Shown here: one piece after another, positions 32,312-40,980 of the stretch | How positions within the stretch are numbered: position 1 is the stretch's first letter | Layout of the letters: each line of letters starts with the position of its first letter | Origin: Lentzea sp. NEAU-D7 | GTDB lineage: Bacteria; Actinomycetota; Actinomycetes; Mycobacteriales; Pseudonocardiaceae | NCBI RefSeq assembly: GCF_026242055.1 | Contig: NZ_JAPJDL010000002.1 | Location: 620,001-684,000 of the forward strand | Reading direction: 5' to 3' | Length of the DNA stretch: 64,000 bases | The notes under the pieces: model-generated | Databases searched by the model: none | Told to the model about the DNA's origin: nothing | What the model saw: the letters and a program-made list of their open reading frames with translations, nothing else | Position numbers and translations under genes: made by a program

Positions 32312-33601
32312 ATGCGGGTCGTGGGCGTCGAGGCCGAGTTGCGCGAGGAGTTCGACCGCTGGGAGCGCAAGGAGACCGCGGTCCTGAAGGTGCTCCCGTA
32401 CCCGTTGCTGGCGGTCAGCGTCGTCTTCGCCCTGTTGCAGCCGCTCTGGGACGCGCCGGTGCACCTCCCGGGTCTGCTCGGGCTCTCGGCCCTGCTCACC
32501 GCGTGGGTTCTGTGGTTCCACACGTTCCGCGCGGACTTGCACGGCAACGGCCCGTTGATGGGCGTGTACTACGTGGGGCTCGTGGTGTTGACCGCCGGCC
32601 TGGTGCTGCTCACGCCCTGGTTCGGCTTCTTCGCCTTCATCGGCTACGTGCACGCCTTCCAGTACCTGAAGGGCCGGTGGCGCTACGCCGGCGTGGCCGT
32701 CACCTCCGCGGTCTCGGCGGTCTCCTACGTCGGGGGAGCGGACAACATCACGGCCGACGAGTGGTGGAAGTGGCCCGCCGTCAGCGTTCTCACCACGGTG
32801 ATGGCCACGGCGGGCTTCTACGCCGACGTGATGTCCGACCGGCGCAACCACCGGCAGAAGCGGGCGCTGGCCGAGCTGCACAGGGCCAACACCGAGCTGG
32901 AGGCCGCCCTGGCGGAGAACGCGGGCCTGCACGCCCAGCTGCTGGTGCGGGCCCGCGAGGCGGGCGTGCTCGACGAACGGCAGCGGATGGCGCGGGAGAT
33001 CCACGACACCCTCGCCCAGGGCCTGGCCGGCATCCTCACCCAGCTCCAGGCCGCCGAGCAGGCGTCCGACGTCCCGGCGGTGCGGCACCGGCACGTGGCG
33101 AACGCGATGGACCTGGCCCGCGAAAGCCTCGTCGAGGCGCGCCGGACGGTGCACGCGGTGGGACCGTCCGCACTGGCGGAGGCCCGCCTTCCGGACGCGA
33201 TCGGCGACGTGGCCAAGCGCTGGTCGGAGGTGAACCGAGTCGAGGCGGTGCTGACCACGACCGGCGACGCCCGTCCCATGCACACCGAGGTCGAGGTGGC
33301 ACTGCTGCGCACCGCGCAGGAGGCTCTCGCCAACGTCGCCAAGCACGCACGAGCCGGTCGGGTCGCCCTGACCCTGTCGTACATGGAGGACCTGGTGACG
33401 CTCGACGTGCTGGACGACGGAGTGGGTTTCCAGCCCGACACCAAGCGCACAGGAGGCTCCGCCGACGGCGGCTTCGGCCTGGCCGGCATGCGACAGCGCG
33501 TGCAGCGCCTGGCAGGACGCCTGGACGTCGAGTCCGAACCGGGCGGAGGTACCGCGATCACGGTGACGGTGCCCGCGATCCCCGTCGGGAGCACGAGTTG
33601 A
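32312..33601 (+). CDS. Sensor histidine kinase, NarL-type partner (HisKA_3)
   Basis: 429 residues. Five to six hydrophobic helices (about 25-175) form a membrane sensor, followed by a coiled coil (about 180-225), a HisKA_3 domain with phospho-acceptor His in RQRMAREIHDTLAQGLAGIL (about 230) and an HATPase domain (TAQEALANVAKHARA, DDGVGF, FGLAGMRQRV). It phosphorylates the response regulator encoded next, whose TTG start overlaps its stop as TTGA. The signal is unknown. Confidence 0.88.
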   Translation: MRVVGVEAELREEFDRWERKETAVLKVLPYPLLAVSVVFALLQPLWDAPVHLPGLLGLSALLTAWVLWFHTFRADLHGNGPLMGVYYVGLVVLTAGLVLLTPWFGFFAFIGYVHAFQYLKGRWRYAGVAVTSAVSAVSYVGGADNITADEWWKWPAVSVLTTVMATAGFYADVMSDRRNHRQKRALAELHRANTELEAALAENAGLHAQLLVRAREAGVLDERQRMAREIHDTLAQGLAGILTQLQAAEQASDVPAVRHRHVANAMDLARESLVEARRTVHAVGPSALAEARLPDAIGDVAKRWSEVNRVEAVLTTTGDARPMHTEVEVALLRTAQEALANVAKHARAGRVALTLSYMEDLVTLDVLDDGVGFQPDTKRTGGSADGGFGLAGMRQRVQRLAGRLDVESEPGGGTAITVTVPAIPVGSTS

Positions 33602-34227
33602 TCTCACTGCTGATCGTCGACGACCACCCGGTCGTGCGGGACGGGCTGCGGGGCATGTTCGGCGCCGACCCGCGCTTCGAGGTGGTCGGCGAAGCCGGTG
33701 ACGGCGCGGAAGCCGTCGCGGCAGCGGAGCGCCTCCGCCCCGACGTGATCCTCATGGACCTGCGCATGCCGGGGACGGACGGCGTCGCCGCCATCAGGGA
33801 GCTGGCGAAGCGCGGCGTGCCGTCACGGGTCCTGGTGCTCACCACGTACGACACGGACAGCCACGTGCTGCCGGCCGTCGAAGCCGGCGCCACCGGCTAC
33901 CTCCTCAAGGAGGCGCCGAGAGAGGAACTCGTCCGCGCGGTGGAGGCCGCCGCACGCGGCCAGGCGGTGCTCTCACCCACCGTCGCGACCCGGCTCCTGG
34001 GCCAGGTGCGCAAACCAGCCCAGGCACCGCTGTCCCAGCGCGAACTGGAAGTGCTGGAGCTGATCGCCCAGGGCTCGACGAACCGCGAGGCGGCGAAACG
34101 GCTCCACATCAGCGAAACGACGGTCAAGACCCACCTGCTGCACGTGTACGCGAAGCTGGGCGTCAACGACCGGGCGGCCGCTGTGGCGGCCGCGTTCACC
34201 CGCGGCTACCTGGTGCCGCGGGAGTGA
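33598..34227 (+). CDS. NarL/LuxR-family response regulator
   Basis: 209 residues. The start is a TTG at 33598 overlapping the kinase stop, with GGGAG nine bases upstream; no ATG or GTG would include the complete receiver domain. Receiver domain about 1-120: DD pair at VDDHP, phospho-Asp in VILMDLRMPG (about 53), Lys in YLLKEAP. LuxR helix-turn-helix about 140-205 (LSQRELEVLELIAQGSTNREAAK, with HISETTVKTHLLHVYAKL). Partner of the upstream kinase. Confidence 0.88.
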   Translation: MISLLIVDDHPVVRDGLRGMFGADPRFEVVGEAGDGAEAVAAAERLRPDVILMDLRMPGTDGVAAIRELAKRGVPSRVLVLTTYDTDSHVLPAVEAGATGYLLKEAPREELVRAVEAAARGQAVLSPTVATRLLGQVRKPAQAPLSQRELEVLELIAQGSTNREAAKRLHISETTVKTHLLHVYAKLGVNDRAAAVAAAFTRGYLVPRE

Positions 34228-34248
34228 CGGCGGTCAGAGGAGTGCTCG

Positions 34249-34968
34249 TCATTCAGCGTCCTGTGCCTCGATCAGGTCGAGGTCGCGGACGCAGAAGCCG
34301 TGGTGCTCGAAGGTCTCGTTGAGCACCGTGCCGAGGCACTTCCGCACCGAGCGGCCGCGGGCGTAGGGCGGCCAGACGTCGTCGTCGGGCACCGGCGCTC
34401 GCGCTGCGAGCTGCTCAGCGGTGACGTCGCCGAGCCAGGCCTCGAGCTCGGCGGCCTGTGCTTCACGCACGCGCACGATCTCGTCGAGGGCCGCATCGAG
34501 CGAGGGGTCAAGCCCGTGCGCTTCACGGTAGGGCTCGACGGACGGCCCGATGCCCATCGGCGTGAACAGCTCCGTCGAGCCCAGGCAGCAGCGGCGGAAC
34601 CACGAGTCGTGGACGAAGACCAGGTGGCGCATCGTCTGCGCCGCAGACCACTCGTCGTTCACGCTGCGGTGCTCGATGCCGGGCGTGCGGCGGATCCGCT
34701 CGACCGTGGCGACCCAACCGGCGTGGAGCCGACGTGCCGCCTCGCGCAGATCGGCAGGGTCCTCGGAGCGGATCAGCACCCGCACCGGATGACGCCGGTC
34801 GAGCTCCGCCTCGACGTACTCGGTGACCTCGACACCGTTCACCACGAGGTTGGTGACGAGCCCGTCGACCACGGCGTCCTGCATGACGACGCCGATCAGA
34901 CGTGCCCCGGTCAGATCACATTCGCGGAACTCCGCATCGCGCAAGTTCTCGTCCACATACCGCGTCAT
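34249..34968 (-). CDS. DinB-like protein with short pentapeptide N-terminus
   Basis: 239 residues from ATG 34968. Residues 1-35 contain a brief pentapeptide-like run (DAEFRECDLTGARLIGVVM). The rest is a DinB/mycothiol-maleylpyruvate-isomerase-type four-helix bundle with candidate metal histidines in TMRHLVFVHDSW (about 117) and ETFEHHGFCVRDLD (about 223). Such proteins often use a thiol cofactor in detoxification; substrate unknown. A -10-like TAGTAT ends seven bases before the ATG, suggesting a leaderless mRNA. Confidence 0.75.
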   Translation of the reverse strand: MTRYVDENLRDAEFRECDLTGARLIGVVMQDAVVDGLVTNLVVNGVEVTEYVEAELDRRHPVRVLIRSEDPADLREAARRLHAGWVATVERIRRTPGIEHRSVNDEWSAAQTMRHLVFVHDSWFRRCCLGSTELFTPMGIGPSVEPYREAHGLDPSLDAALDEIVRVREAQAAELEAWLGDVTAEQLAARAPVPDDDVWPPYARGRSVRKCLGTVLNETFEHHGFCVRDLDLIEAQDAE

Positions 34969-35032
34969 GCTCCGGATACTAGGTCCGAGCACTGACAATC
35001 CGGCCTTCATCTGCGATTCCCGAGGCTCGCAC

Positions 35033-35998
35033 TCATTCGTCCGCCGGCACCAGGGCTGCCGCGAAGCGCGTCGCGACGGCCGCGACCGCGGCACGCAGTT
35101 CGTCTCCACCCCGGACCCGGAAGCCGAACGGCACGGCCGCCAACCACTCCTGCGCGTACATCGCGGGATTGCTGGTGCTGCCGAGCAGCACGCATCCTTC
35201 CGCTGACGGGTGGAGCCGTCCCATGGGAGGCCGGATCCAGGGCTGCACCTCGGTCAGCGGCGCGTCGAAGACGACGTGGGTGGGGAACTCCCAGCCCGTG
35301 CCCAGGTTCTCCTCCAACGCCGCGACCGGGTCGAGGTCGTGGGGTGGCTCGAACTCGTGCTCGGTCTGCCCGACCGTGCGGACCCGGTCGATCCGGTAGG
35401 TGCGGATGGCATCCGCCCTGTGGGAATGGCACAACAGGTACCAGCGCCCGTGGCGGACCACCACAGACCACGGGTCCACTTCGGACTTCCACGCGTTGCC
35501 GGCTTCGCTCCGGTATTCGATCAGCACCCGGCGGCTGGCCGCGACGGCGGCGACCAGTGCGCCGGTGATGGCGGGATCCGGGCTGGCCGAATGCCTGTCC
35601 GGCGCGGCTTTGGCGTGCTCGCGCAGTGCGGCTGCCTGCCGGCCGACGTTCTCAGGCAGCGCCTCGACGACCTTGCCGAGCGCCGCACCGACCGGGTCGT
35701 CGGCCTCGGTGGCGGCCGGCTGGCCGTCGAGCACCGCCATGACCAGTCCCAGCGCCTCGGCCTGGGTGAACACGATCGGGGGCAGCTTCGTGCCGCGCCG
35801 GAGCCTGTATCCGCCGTGGGGGCCTCGGCTCGACTCGACCTGGATGCCCGCCTCGCGCAGGATGCCGACGTAGCGGCGGGCGGCGCGTTCTGTGACGCCC
35901 AGTCGCTCCGCGAGCTGGCCGGCCGTCATGCCGGGGCGCGTCCGGAGGATCTCCAGGGCTCGCAGAGCCCTGGAGGTGGGGCTGAGGTCACTCGGCAC
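35033..35998 (-). CDS. WYL-domain transcriptional regulator
   Basis: 321 residues. DeoR/HTH_11-type winged helix at about 8-62 (ALEILRTRPGMTAGQLAERLGV), then the WYL domain (about 140-225: RVLIEYRSEAGN, HGRWYLLCHSHRADAIRTYRIDRV) and a C-terminal WCX-like extension. YafY-type regulators sense nucleic acid or small ligands. It is divergent from an alpha/beta hydrolase with a 111-base gap and probably controls it. Confidence 0.86.
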   Translation of the reverse strand: MPSDLSPTSRALRALEILRTRPGMTAGQLAERLGVTERAARRYVGILREAGIQVESSRGPHGGYRLRRGTKLPPIVFTQAEALGLVMAVLDGQPAATEADDPVGAALGKVVEALPENVGRQAAALREHAKAAPDRHSASPDPAITGALVAAVAASRRVLIEYRSEAGNAWKSEVDPWSVVVRHGRWYLLCHSHRADAIRTYRIDRVRTVGQTEHEFEPPHDLDPVAALEENLGTGWEFPTHVVFDAPLTEVQPWIRPPMGRLHPSAEGCVLLGSTSNPAMYAQEWLAAVPFGFRVRGGDELRAAVAAVATRFAAALVPADE

Positions 35999-36109
35999 TT
36001 GCGCAGAGTAGGAGATCGCCTCGATGAACCGGAAGCAGATCGTCCGGAACTGGCTCTAGCGTGACGACGCGTCGCGGTGACCCGGCCGCGCAGAAGAGGG
36101 GAACAGATC

Positions 36110-36793
36110 GTGGACATCCTGCTCATCGCAGGCCTGTGGCTCGACGGATCCGCCTGGGACGACGTCGCGTCCGAACTCCGGTCGCTCGGTCATCGCCCGG
36201 TGCCGCTGACCCTGCCCGGGCAGGGGGACGGATCTGCCTCCGCCACACTCGCCGACCAGGTGGCGACCGTGCTCGACGCCGTCGACTCCGCCTCCGGCAA
36301 GCCGGTGGTGGTCGGACACTCGGCCGCCTGCACCCTGGCCTGGACGGCCGCGGACGCGCGACCGGACAAGGTCTCCGCGGTCGTCCTCATCGGTGGCTTC
36401 CCGGCCTCCGACGGGAAGCCCTACGCCGACTTCTTCGCACTGCGGGACGGCGTCATGCCGTTCCCCGGCTGGGCGCCGTTCGAGGGACCGGACTCGGCCG
36501 ACCTCGACGAGGACGCCAGGCGCGCGTTCGCCGCCACCGCGATCCCCGTGCCCGAGGGTGTGGCCACGGGCGTCGTGCGGCTGACCGACGAGCGGCGCTT
36601 CAAGATTCCGGTCGTGGTCGTCTGCCCCGAGTTCACCCCGGCCCAGGCCGAGGAGTGGATCAACGCGGGCGACGTGCCGGAGCTCGCCCGGGTCGAGCAC
36701 CTCGAGTTCGTCGACGTGGACTCCGGCCACTGGCCCATGCTCACCAAGCCCGCTGAGCTCGCCCGGCTCCTCGCGGCGGCCGGCACGGCCTGA
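36110..36793 (+). CDS. Alpha/beta hydrolase
   Basis: 227 residues from GTG 36110 with GAGGGGA nine bases upstream; an upstream ATG at 36077 lacks one. Small alpha/beta hydrolase: nucleophile elbow VVGHSAAC (Ser about 77), oxyanion region GLWLDGSAW and a C-terminal DSGHWPM with the catalytic His (about 212). Similar to EstC/RsbQ-like and salicylate-esterase-like hydrolases. Divergent from the WYL regulator. Confidence 0.83.
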   Translation: MDILLIAGLWLDGSAWDDVASELRSLGHRPVPLTLPGQGDGSASATLADQVATVLDAVDSASGKPVVVGHSAACTLAWTAADARPDKVSAVVLIGGFPASDGKPYADFFALRDGVMPFPGWAPFEGPDSADLDEDARRAFAATAIPVPEGVATGVVRLTDERRFKIPVVVVCPEFTPAQAEEWINAGDVPELARVEHLEFVDVDSGHWPMLTKPAELARLLAAAGTA

Positions 36794-36824
36794 CTTCTCC
36801 AGCGGGCAACGAGGAAGGACTGCT

Positions 36825-36884
36825 GTGAAGCCCTTGGTCGATCAGTCCTCTTGCGACAGAGGAAGATCGGGCCAAGGACTTCAC
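36825..36884. terminator. Long imperfect hairpin, bidirectional
   Basis: GTGAAGCCCTTGG (36825-36837) pairs with CCAAGGACTTCAC (36872-36884) with one mismatch; inside are GATC/GATC and TCCTCT/AGAGGA pairings. It lies between the convergent hydrolase and pectate lyase genes. Confidence 0.6.
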
Positions 36885-36907
36885 TCTTGATCAGTGTGTG
36901 CGTCCCG

Positions 36908-38011
36908 CTAGCAGCTGCCGTCCGACTCCCTCAGACCCGTGTTGGCGCCCGCCGTGCGGCTCACGACGTTCGGCACGCAGTTGGCCTGGTCGAGGGTGAA
37001 GCTGTAGGGGACGGAGACGGTGGTGGTGGACTTGACGTCGGGACCGGCGGGCTTGTGGTCGCTGCTCGGGGCGGACCACGTCACGTTGTCGAAGACGTTG
37101 CCGCTGACCTGCCAGTAGCCGGCCTCGGTGGTGTAGAAGGTGCCGAGGACGTCACGGGAGTTCTTGAAGTAGTTGTTGTCCACCTTGGCCTTGGCGCCGG
37201 CGCGGGAGTTGATGCCGGACTCGTTCAGGCTCACGTAGTGGTTGTTGTACATGTGGGCGATGCCGCCTCGAAGCAACGGCGCGCGGGAGTCGATGTTCTC
37301 GTACAGGTTGTGGTGGTAGGTGATGAACCCGTTCGAGCGGTCACTTTCACTGGAGCCGACCAGCCCGCCGCGGCCGGAGTTGCGCAGGGTGCTGTAGGAC
37401 AGGGTCACGTACTGGGTGTTGTTCTTCATGTCGAACAGGCCGTCGTAGCCTTCCGACTCACCACCCGACGCCAGGAGGTTGACGTGGTCGACCCAGACGT
37501 TGCGGACGTTGTTCTCCATCCCGATGGCGTCACCGCCGTTGGACGTGGGGGAGCCCGACTTCTTGACGTTGCGGACTGTCACGTTCCTGATGATGATGTT
37601 GCGGGACTCGCGGATGTGGATGCCGAGCTGGTCGAAGACGGCTCCGCCGCCGACGCCGATGATGGTGACGTTGCTGATCCGCTTGAGCTCGATCACGCCG
37701 GCGGCGGTCTCGCAGCTGTTGCCCGAGACCTTGGCGGTGTTGCCGTGGTTGATCGTGCCCGAGACCTCGATGATGATCGGCGTGCTGCTGCTCGCCCGGC
37801 CGCACAGGGCCTGGTGGATCTGGGTTCCCGTGGTGGCCCGGACCGTCGCCCCGCCCTGGCCGCCGGTGGTCCCGCCGTTCTGGGACGCGTAGCCGGTCGC
37901 GGTGCCGGCCGCCGCCGACGCCGGTGACGTCGCCAGCACCGCGCTGGTCGAGGCCGCGACGGCCAGCGCGGCCACGACTGCGGGGATCCGCCATGCGACT
38001 GATCGTGTCAT
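36908..38011 (-). CDS. Secreted pectate lyase, PL1
   Basis: 367 residues from ATG 38011 with AGGAGA upstream. Signal peptide ends PASA-AAG (about residue 33). The parallel beta-helix is evident from repeating VTIIGVGGGAVFD, IIIRNVTVRNV, VWVDHVNLLAS and VTLSYSTLRNSGRG. Calcium and catalytic motifs: GGDAIGMENN-VWVDH, DGLFDMKNNTQYVTLS, and the lyase signature around SRAPLLRGGIAHMYNNHY. It cleaves polygalacturonate outside the cell by beta-elimination, supporting a plant-litter lifestyle. A 500-base AT-richer region lies upstream. Confidence 0.9.
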   Translation of the reverse strand: MTRSVAWRIPAVVAALAVAASTSAVLATSPASAAAGTATGYASQNGGTTGGQGGATVRATTGTQIHQALCGRASSSTPIIIEVSGTINHGNTAKVSGNSCETAAGVIELKRISNVTIIGVGGGAVFDQLGIHIRESRNIIIRNVTVRNVKKSGSPTSNGGDAIGMENNVRNVWVDHVNLLASGGESEGYDGLFDMKNNTQYVTLSYSTLRNSGRGGLVGSSESDRSNGFITYHHNLYENIDSRAPLLRGGIAHMYNNHYVSLNESGINSRAGAKAKVDNNYFKNSRDVLGTFYTTEAGYWQVSGNVFDNVTWSAPSSDHKPAGPDVKSTTTVSVPYSFTLDQANCVPNVVSRTAGANTGLRESDGSC

Positions 38012-38539
38012 TTCGTCTCCTGCGTCTTCGAAGGTGGGACGGGTGTGGTCGCACTCGCTGGCGGCGTGAGGCGGAAACACCGGTGTTCCGCTTTTGTCGC
38101 GCGTTTTCCGTGCGCGGACTCTTACGTCGCCTATGCGCGAGCAGGACCGTCTGACGGCATTCCCGGCGACTCTGATCGCGTTGGCGGCCGGAATCAACGT
38201 CGCTGGGAACGCTTCCAGTGAGTATTGCGCACCATTGTGCGACGGGCAATAAAATTCACGTTCATGAACAACGGGCACCGCGTTTACGCGCGTGCGGTGT
38301 GGCTTTCCGGCGACAATCCGGCTGATTCACGGATATGAATGAGTAGGTTGTGGAGCGTTGGCCTGCTGATTTGCTCGCCGAAAAGTTCGAGGATTCGTGC
38401 GGTTTCGCCGTTCGAATCGAATCGAATGGGTCGCGCCGTTCGACTTCGAGTGGTCGAAGGTCTTGCCGAAAATGTTTTCGGCGACCAGCCTCCTCGCAGG
38501 AGCGTTTCCGCGCCGCATCGATCACCGCCGACGCCCCGG
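38012..38539. promoter_or_regulatory. AT-richer upstream region of the pectate lyase
   Basis: No supported gene. GTTCATGAAC (38260-38269) is a perfect 10-base palindrome, and TATTGCGCAC...GTGCG around 38224-38241 is an interrupted inverted repeat; both are plausible operator sites for the pectate lyase. The lower GC contrasts with the flanking genes and with the decayed gene that follows. Confidence 0.4.
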
Positions 38540-39389
38540 TTCAGGTCGCCGGTGGCCACCTCGGCGACCACGTTCACTCCGAGGGCGCGGCTCCGCACTC
38601 GCACGGGCCGTCGGCCGCGGACCGTTGTCGCCGTGCCGACGAGTTCACGTCCGAACGCGGCCTGGGCGACCGTGTCTGCGCGCTGGGCAACGGCCAGTTC
38701 AAGGTGCGCACCGCGCACGGCGACATTGTGACCCACATCGACGCCCCGCTCGCCGAGGACAAGGGCGTGCGGGACTCGGTGGAGTCGCCGGCGATCACGA
38801 CCGTGGCCGCGCGGTCGCACCACTGCGCCGCGGACTCGTACCGGATCCAGCTGGTCTACCTGATCCCGGCCGGTGCGCCCGGCGCGTCGGCGACGATGGT
38901 CCCGCTGATCAGGCAGCACTTCGTCCAGTCCAACGCGATGGTGTCGAACCGCGCCGCGGAGTACGGCGGCGACCTGTCGCTGCGCGTCGCCTGTGACGCT
39001 TCGGGTCAGCCCGCTGTCCGCGTCCTGCGCAGCGGCCACGACAACAGCGACATCGCCGCCATCGACCAGGAAGTCGCGCGGCAGGGCCAGCGGATCACCG
39101 GTCAGGACAACGTCGTGTACTGGCGCGACGGCGGCTGCGGAGGCGGCGTCGCCTACGGCAGCGGCGACACCCGGCCCGGCGTGGAGAACGCCGTCAACAA
39201 CGCGCCCGGCATTGCGGTGGTCTACGGCCGGTGCCCCTTCACCATTACTGGGACTGCAACGTCAACGACTACTTCCACCCCAACCCACCGGCGGGGTCGT
39301 TCCTCGCGACGAACTGGAACCTCGCGCGCTGCGCGAACCGAGTGGTGTACCGCCCCAACTGCGGTGTGGCGCCACGGACGACCGCCTGA
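38540..39389 (+). pseudogene. Remnant of a secreted metalloprotease-like protein
   Basis: From about 38560 one frame reads clear protein: GDRVCALGNGQFKVRTAHGD, YRIQLVYLIPAGAP, LSLRVACDASGQPAVRVL and AIAVVYGRCPF-like text ending near 39240. Another frame then continues with HHYWDCNVNDYFHPNPPAG and FLATNWNLARCANRVVYRP to a stop at 39387. Related actinomycete secreted proteins carry a segment with an HExxH metalloprotease motif between these two blocks; here that segment is missing and the frames do not join. There is no start codon with signal peptide upstream. So it is a gene decayed by 5' loss, an internal deletion and a frameshift. The family assignment is from memory of homologues. Confidence 0.65.
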
Positions 39390-39410
39390 TCTGGCGAGGC
39401 GGAACATGCC

Positions 39411-39453
39411 GACGGGGCCGTCTCCCGGAAGTTGTCCTGGAAACGGCCCCGTC
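39411..39453. terminator. Hairpin terminator of kamA
   Basis: Perfect 11-bp stem GACGGGGCCGT / ACGGCCCCGTC with a 21-base loop, nine bases beyond the kamA stop and just after the protease remnant. Confidence 0.65.
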
Positions 39454-39461
39454 GTGAACTG

Positions 39462-40850
39462 TCAGGTCTGGTCGGCCCACCACTTCCGGCCGGTCTCGCC
39501 CAACGTCGAGATCGGGTCGTAGTAGGGGTAGCGGCGGTCCAGCGCCTCGGGGTCCTCGAGTTCGATCCCGGTGCGGTAGTTCTTGGTCCAGTAGGAGATC
39601 CCGAGCTCGCGGTCGTACTCCGCGAGCTGGTGCACCCACCGCTTTCCGACGTACGGCACGTCGCACACGATGCGCGGCGTCGCGTAGCCGGGCAGGTAGC
39701 CCATGATCGCGTGCTGCAGCTCCTGCGCCTCCCACACCGACACCCGCCAGTGCTCGGCGTTGGGGATCATGTCGCACATGTAGAAGTAGTACGGCAGGAT
39801 GTTCGCTTCCCCTTGCAGCGCAAAGCAAAGGTCCAGCAGGTCGTCCGACGTCGCGTTGACGCCCTTCATCAGGACGCCCTGGTTGCGCACGTCCCGCACG
39901 CCGACTTCCAGTGCGGTGCGCGCGGCCTCGGCGACGAGGGGGGTCACGGACTGGGCGTGGTTCACGTGGGTGTGGATCGCGAGGTTCACGCCACGCCGGG
40001 ACGCCGTGCGGGCCACGCGCTCCAGGCCCTCGACGACACGCGGCTGGAGCCAGTGCTGGGGGAGGCCGGCGAGGGCCTTCGTGGCCAGGCGGACGTCGCG
40101 GACGGTCTCGATGTCGAGCAGGCGCATGAGGAACGACTCGAGCTGCGGCCACGGCACGTTCGCCACGTCACCGCCGGAGACCACGACGTCGCGGACGCCC
40201 GGGGTCTTCTTCAGGTACTCGATCATCTGGTCCTGGCGGTCGACCGGCTTCAGCGAGAGCTTGTGCTTGTCGATCAGCGGCGTGGAGTTGCCGACCAGGT
40301 CCATGCGGGTGCAGTGGCCGCAGTACTGCGGGCAGGTCGACACCATCTCGGCCAGGACCTTGGTGGGGTAGCGGTGGGTGAGGCCCTCCACCACCCACAT
40401 CTCCGCCTCGTGCAGCGAGTCGCGCTGGGAGTGCGGGTGCGACGGCCAGTCGGGGTCGCGGTCCGAGGAGACCGGCAGCATGTAGCGGCGGACCGGGTCG
40501 TTCAGGAACGCCTCGGTGAAGGCGTCGGGAGACAGTTCCGCGTCGACCGCCATCGTGTTGAACATCTGCGGCGGGATCAGCATCGACATCGTCGCGAAGG
40601 CGTCCATGTCCTTCGCGAGGTCGTCGTAGAACCTGTCGGTCAGCAGGTCGCCCGCGACCTTGCGGAGCTGCTTCACGTTCTTCACGCAGTTCACGCGCTG
40701 CCACTGGGCGTCGCGCCACTGCGTCTCGGTCACGTGCGACCAGCCGGGGAAGCGTCGCCAGTCTGGTTCGACCAGCTCACGGCGGACGTACGTGTACGGC
40801 TGGCGGTCCAGCCGCTCCAGCGCCGTGGGGGCGTCGTGCACCGCGGTCAT
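39462..40850 (-). CDS. kamA: Lysine 2,3-aminomutase
   Basis: 462 residues, ATG with GAGGAG upstream. Radical-SAM cluster motif C173-x3-C177-x2-C180 (CPQYCGHC). The lysine-recognition aspartates of the family are retained in YYFYMCDM and VCDVP. The PLP lysine is predicted in DVPYVGKRWVHQ (about 411), where the clostridial enzyme has a glycine-rich PGGGGK. It converts L-lysine to L-beta-lysine with S-adenosylmethionine, PLP and a 4Fe-4S cluster, the first step of the aminomutase lysine pathway whose later genes lie at 45031-50296. It is longer than the clostridial enzyme (about 416 residues). Beta-lysine for antibiotics is an alternative role, but kamDE/kdd/kal nearby favour catabolism. Confidence 0.87.
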   Translation of the reverse strand: MTAVHDAPTALERLDRQPYTYVRRELVEPDWRRFPGWSHVTETQWRDAQWQRVNCVKNVKQLRKVAGDLLTDRFYDDLAKDMDAFATMSMLIPPQMFNTMAVDAELSPDAFTEAFLNDPVRRYMLPVSSDRDPDWPSHPHSQRDSLHEAEMWVVEGLTHRYPTKVLAEMVSTCPQYCGHCTRMDLVGNSTPLIDKHKLSLKPVDRQDQMIEYLKKTPGVRDVVVSGGDVANVPWPQLESFLMRLLDIETVRDVRLATKALAGLPQHWLQPRVVEGLERVARTASRRGVNLAIHTHVNHAQSVTPLVAEAARTALEVGVRDVRNQGVLMKGVNATSDDLLDLCFALQGEANILPYYFYMCDMIPNAEHWRVSVWEAQELQHAIMGYLPGYATPRIVCDVPYVGKRWVHQLAEYDRELGISYWTKNYRTGIELEDPEALDRRYPYYDPISTLGETGRKWWADQT

Positions 40851-40875
40851 CCGTACTCCTCAGCGTCGAGGTCGC

Positions 40876-40920
40876 GTAAAGATATCCTGTCATATCGCTA
40901 GGCTGCCGTAAATATTTCAG
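40876..40920. promoter_or_regulatory. kamA upstream inverted repeats
   Basis: GATAT-N6-ATATC (40881-40896) is an inverted repeat within GTAAAGATATCCTG, and GTAAATATTTCAG follows at 40908-40920. The AAGATATC core recurs in the palindrome upstream of kdd, so these are candidate sites for a shared lysine-responsive regulator. Confidence 0.4.
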
Positions 40921-40980
40921 ATCAAGCCCTGGTGGAGGGCCGGTCGGGAGCAAAGACGCGCCGTTGTGCGTTGAACGGGC

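Noticed and set aside
38262..38525. Short minus-strand frames upstream of the pectate lyase
   Set aside because: No start signals or conserved sequence; the region is AT-richer intergenic DNA with operator-like palindromes.
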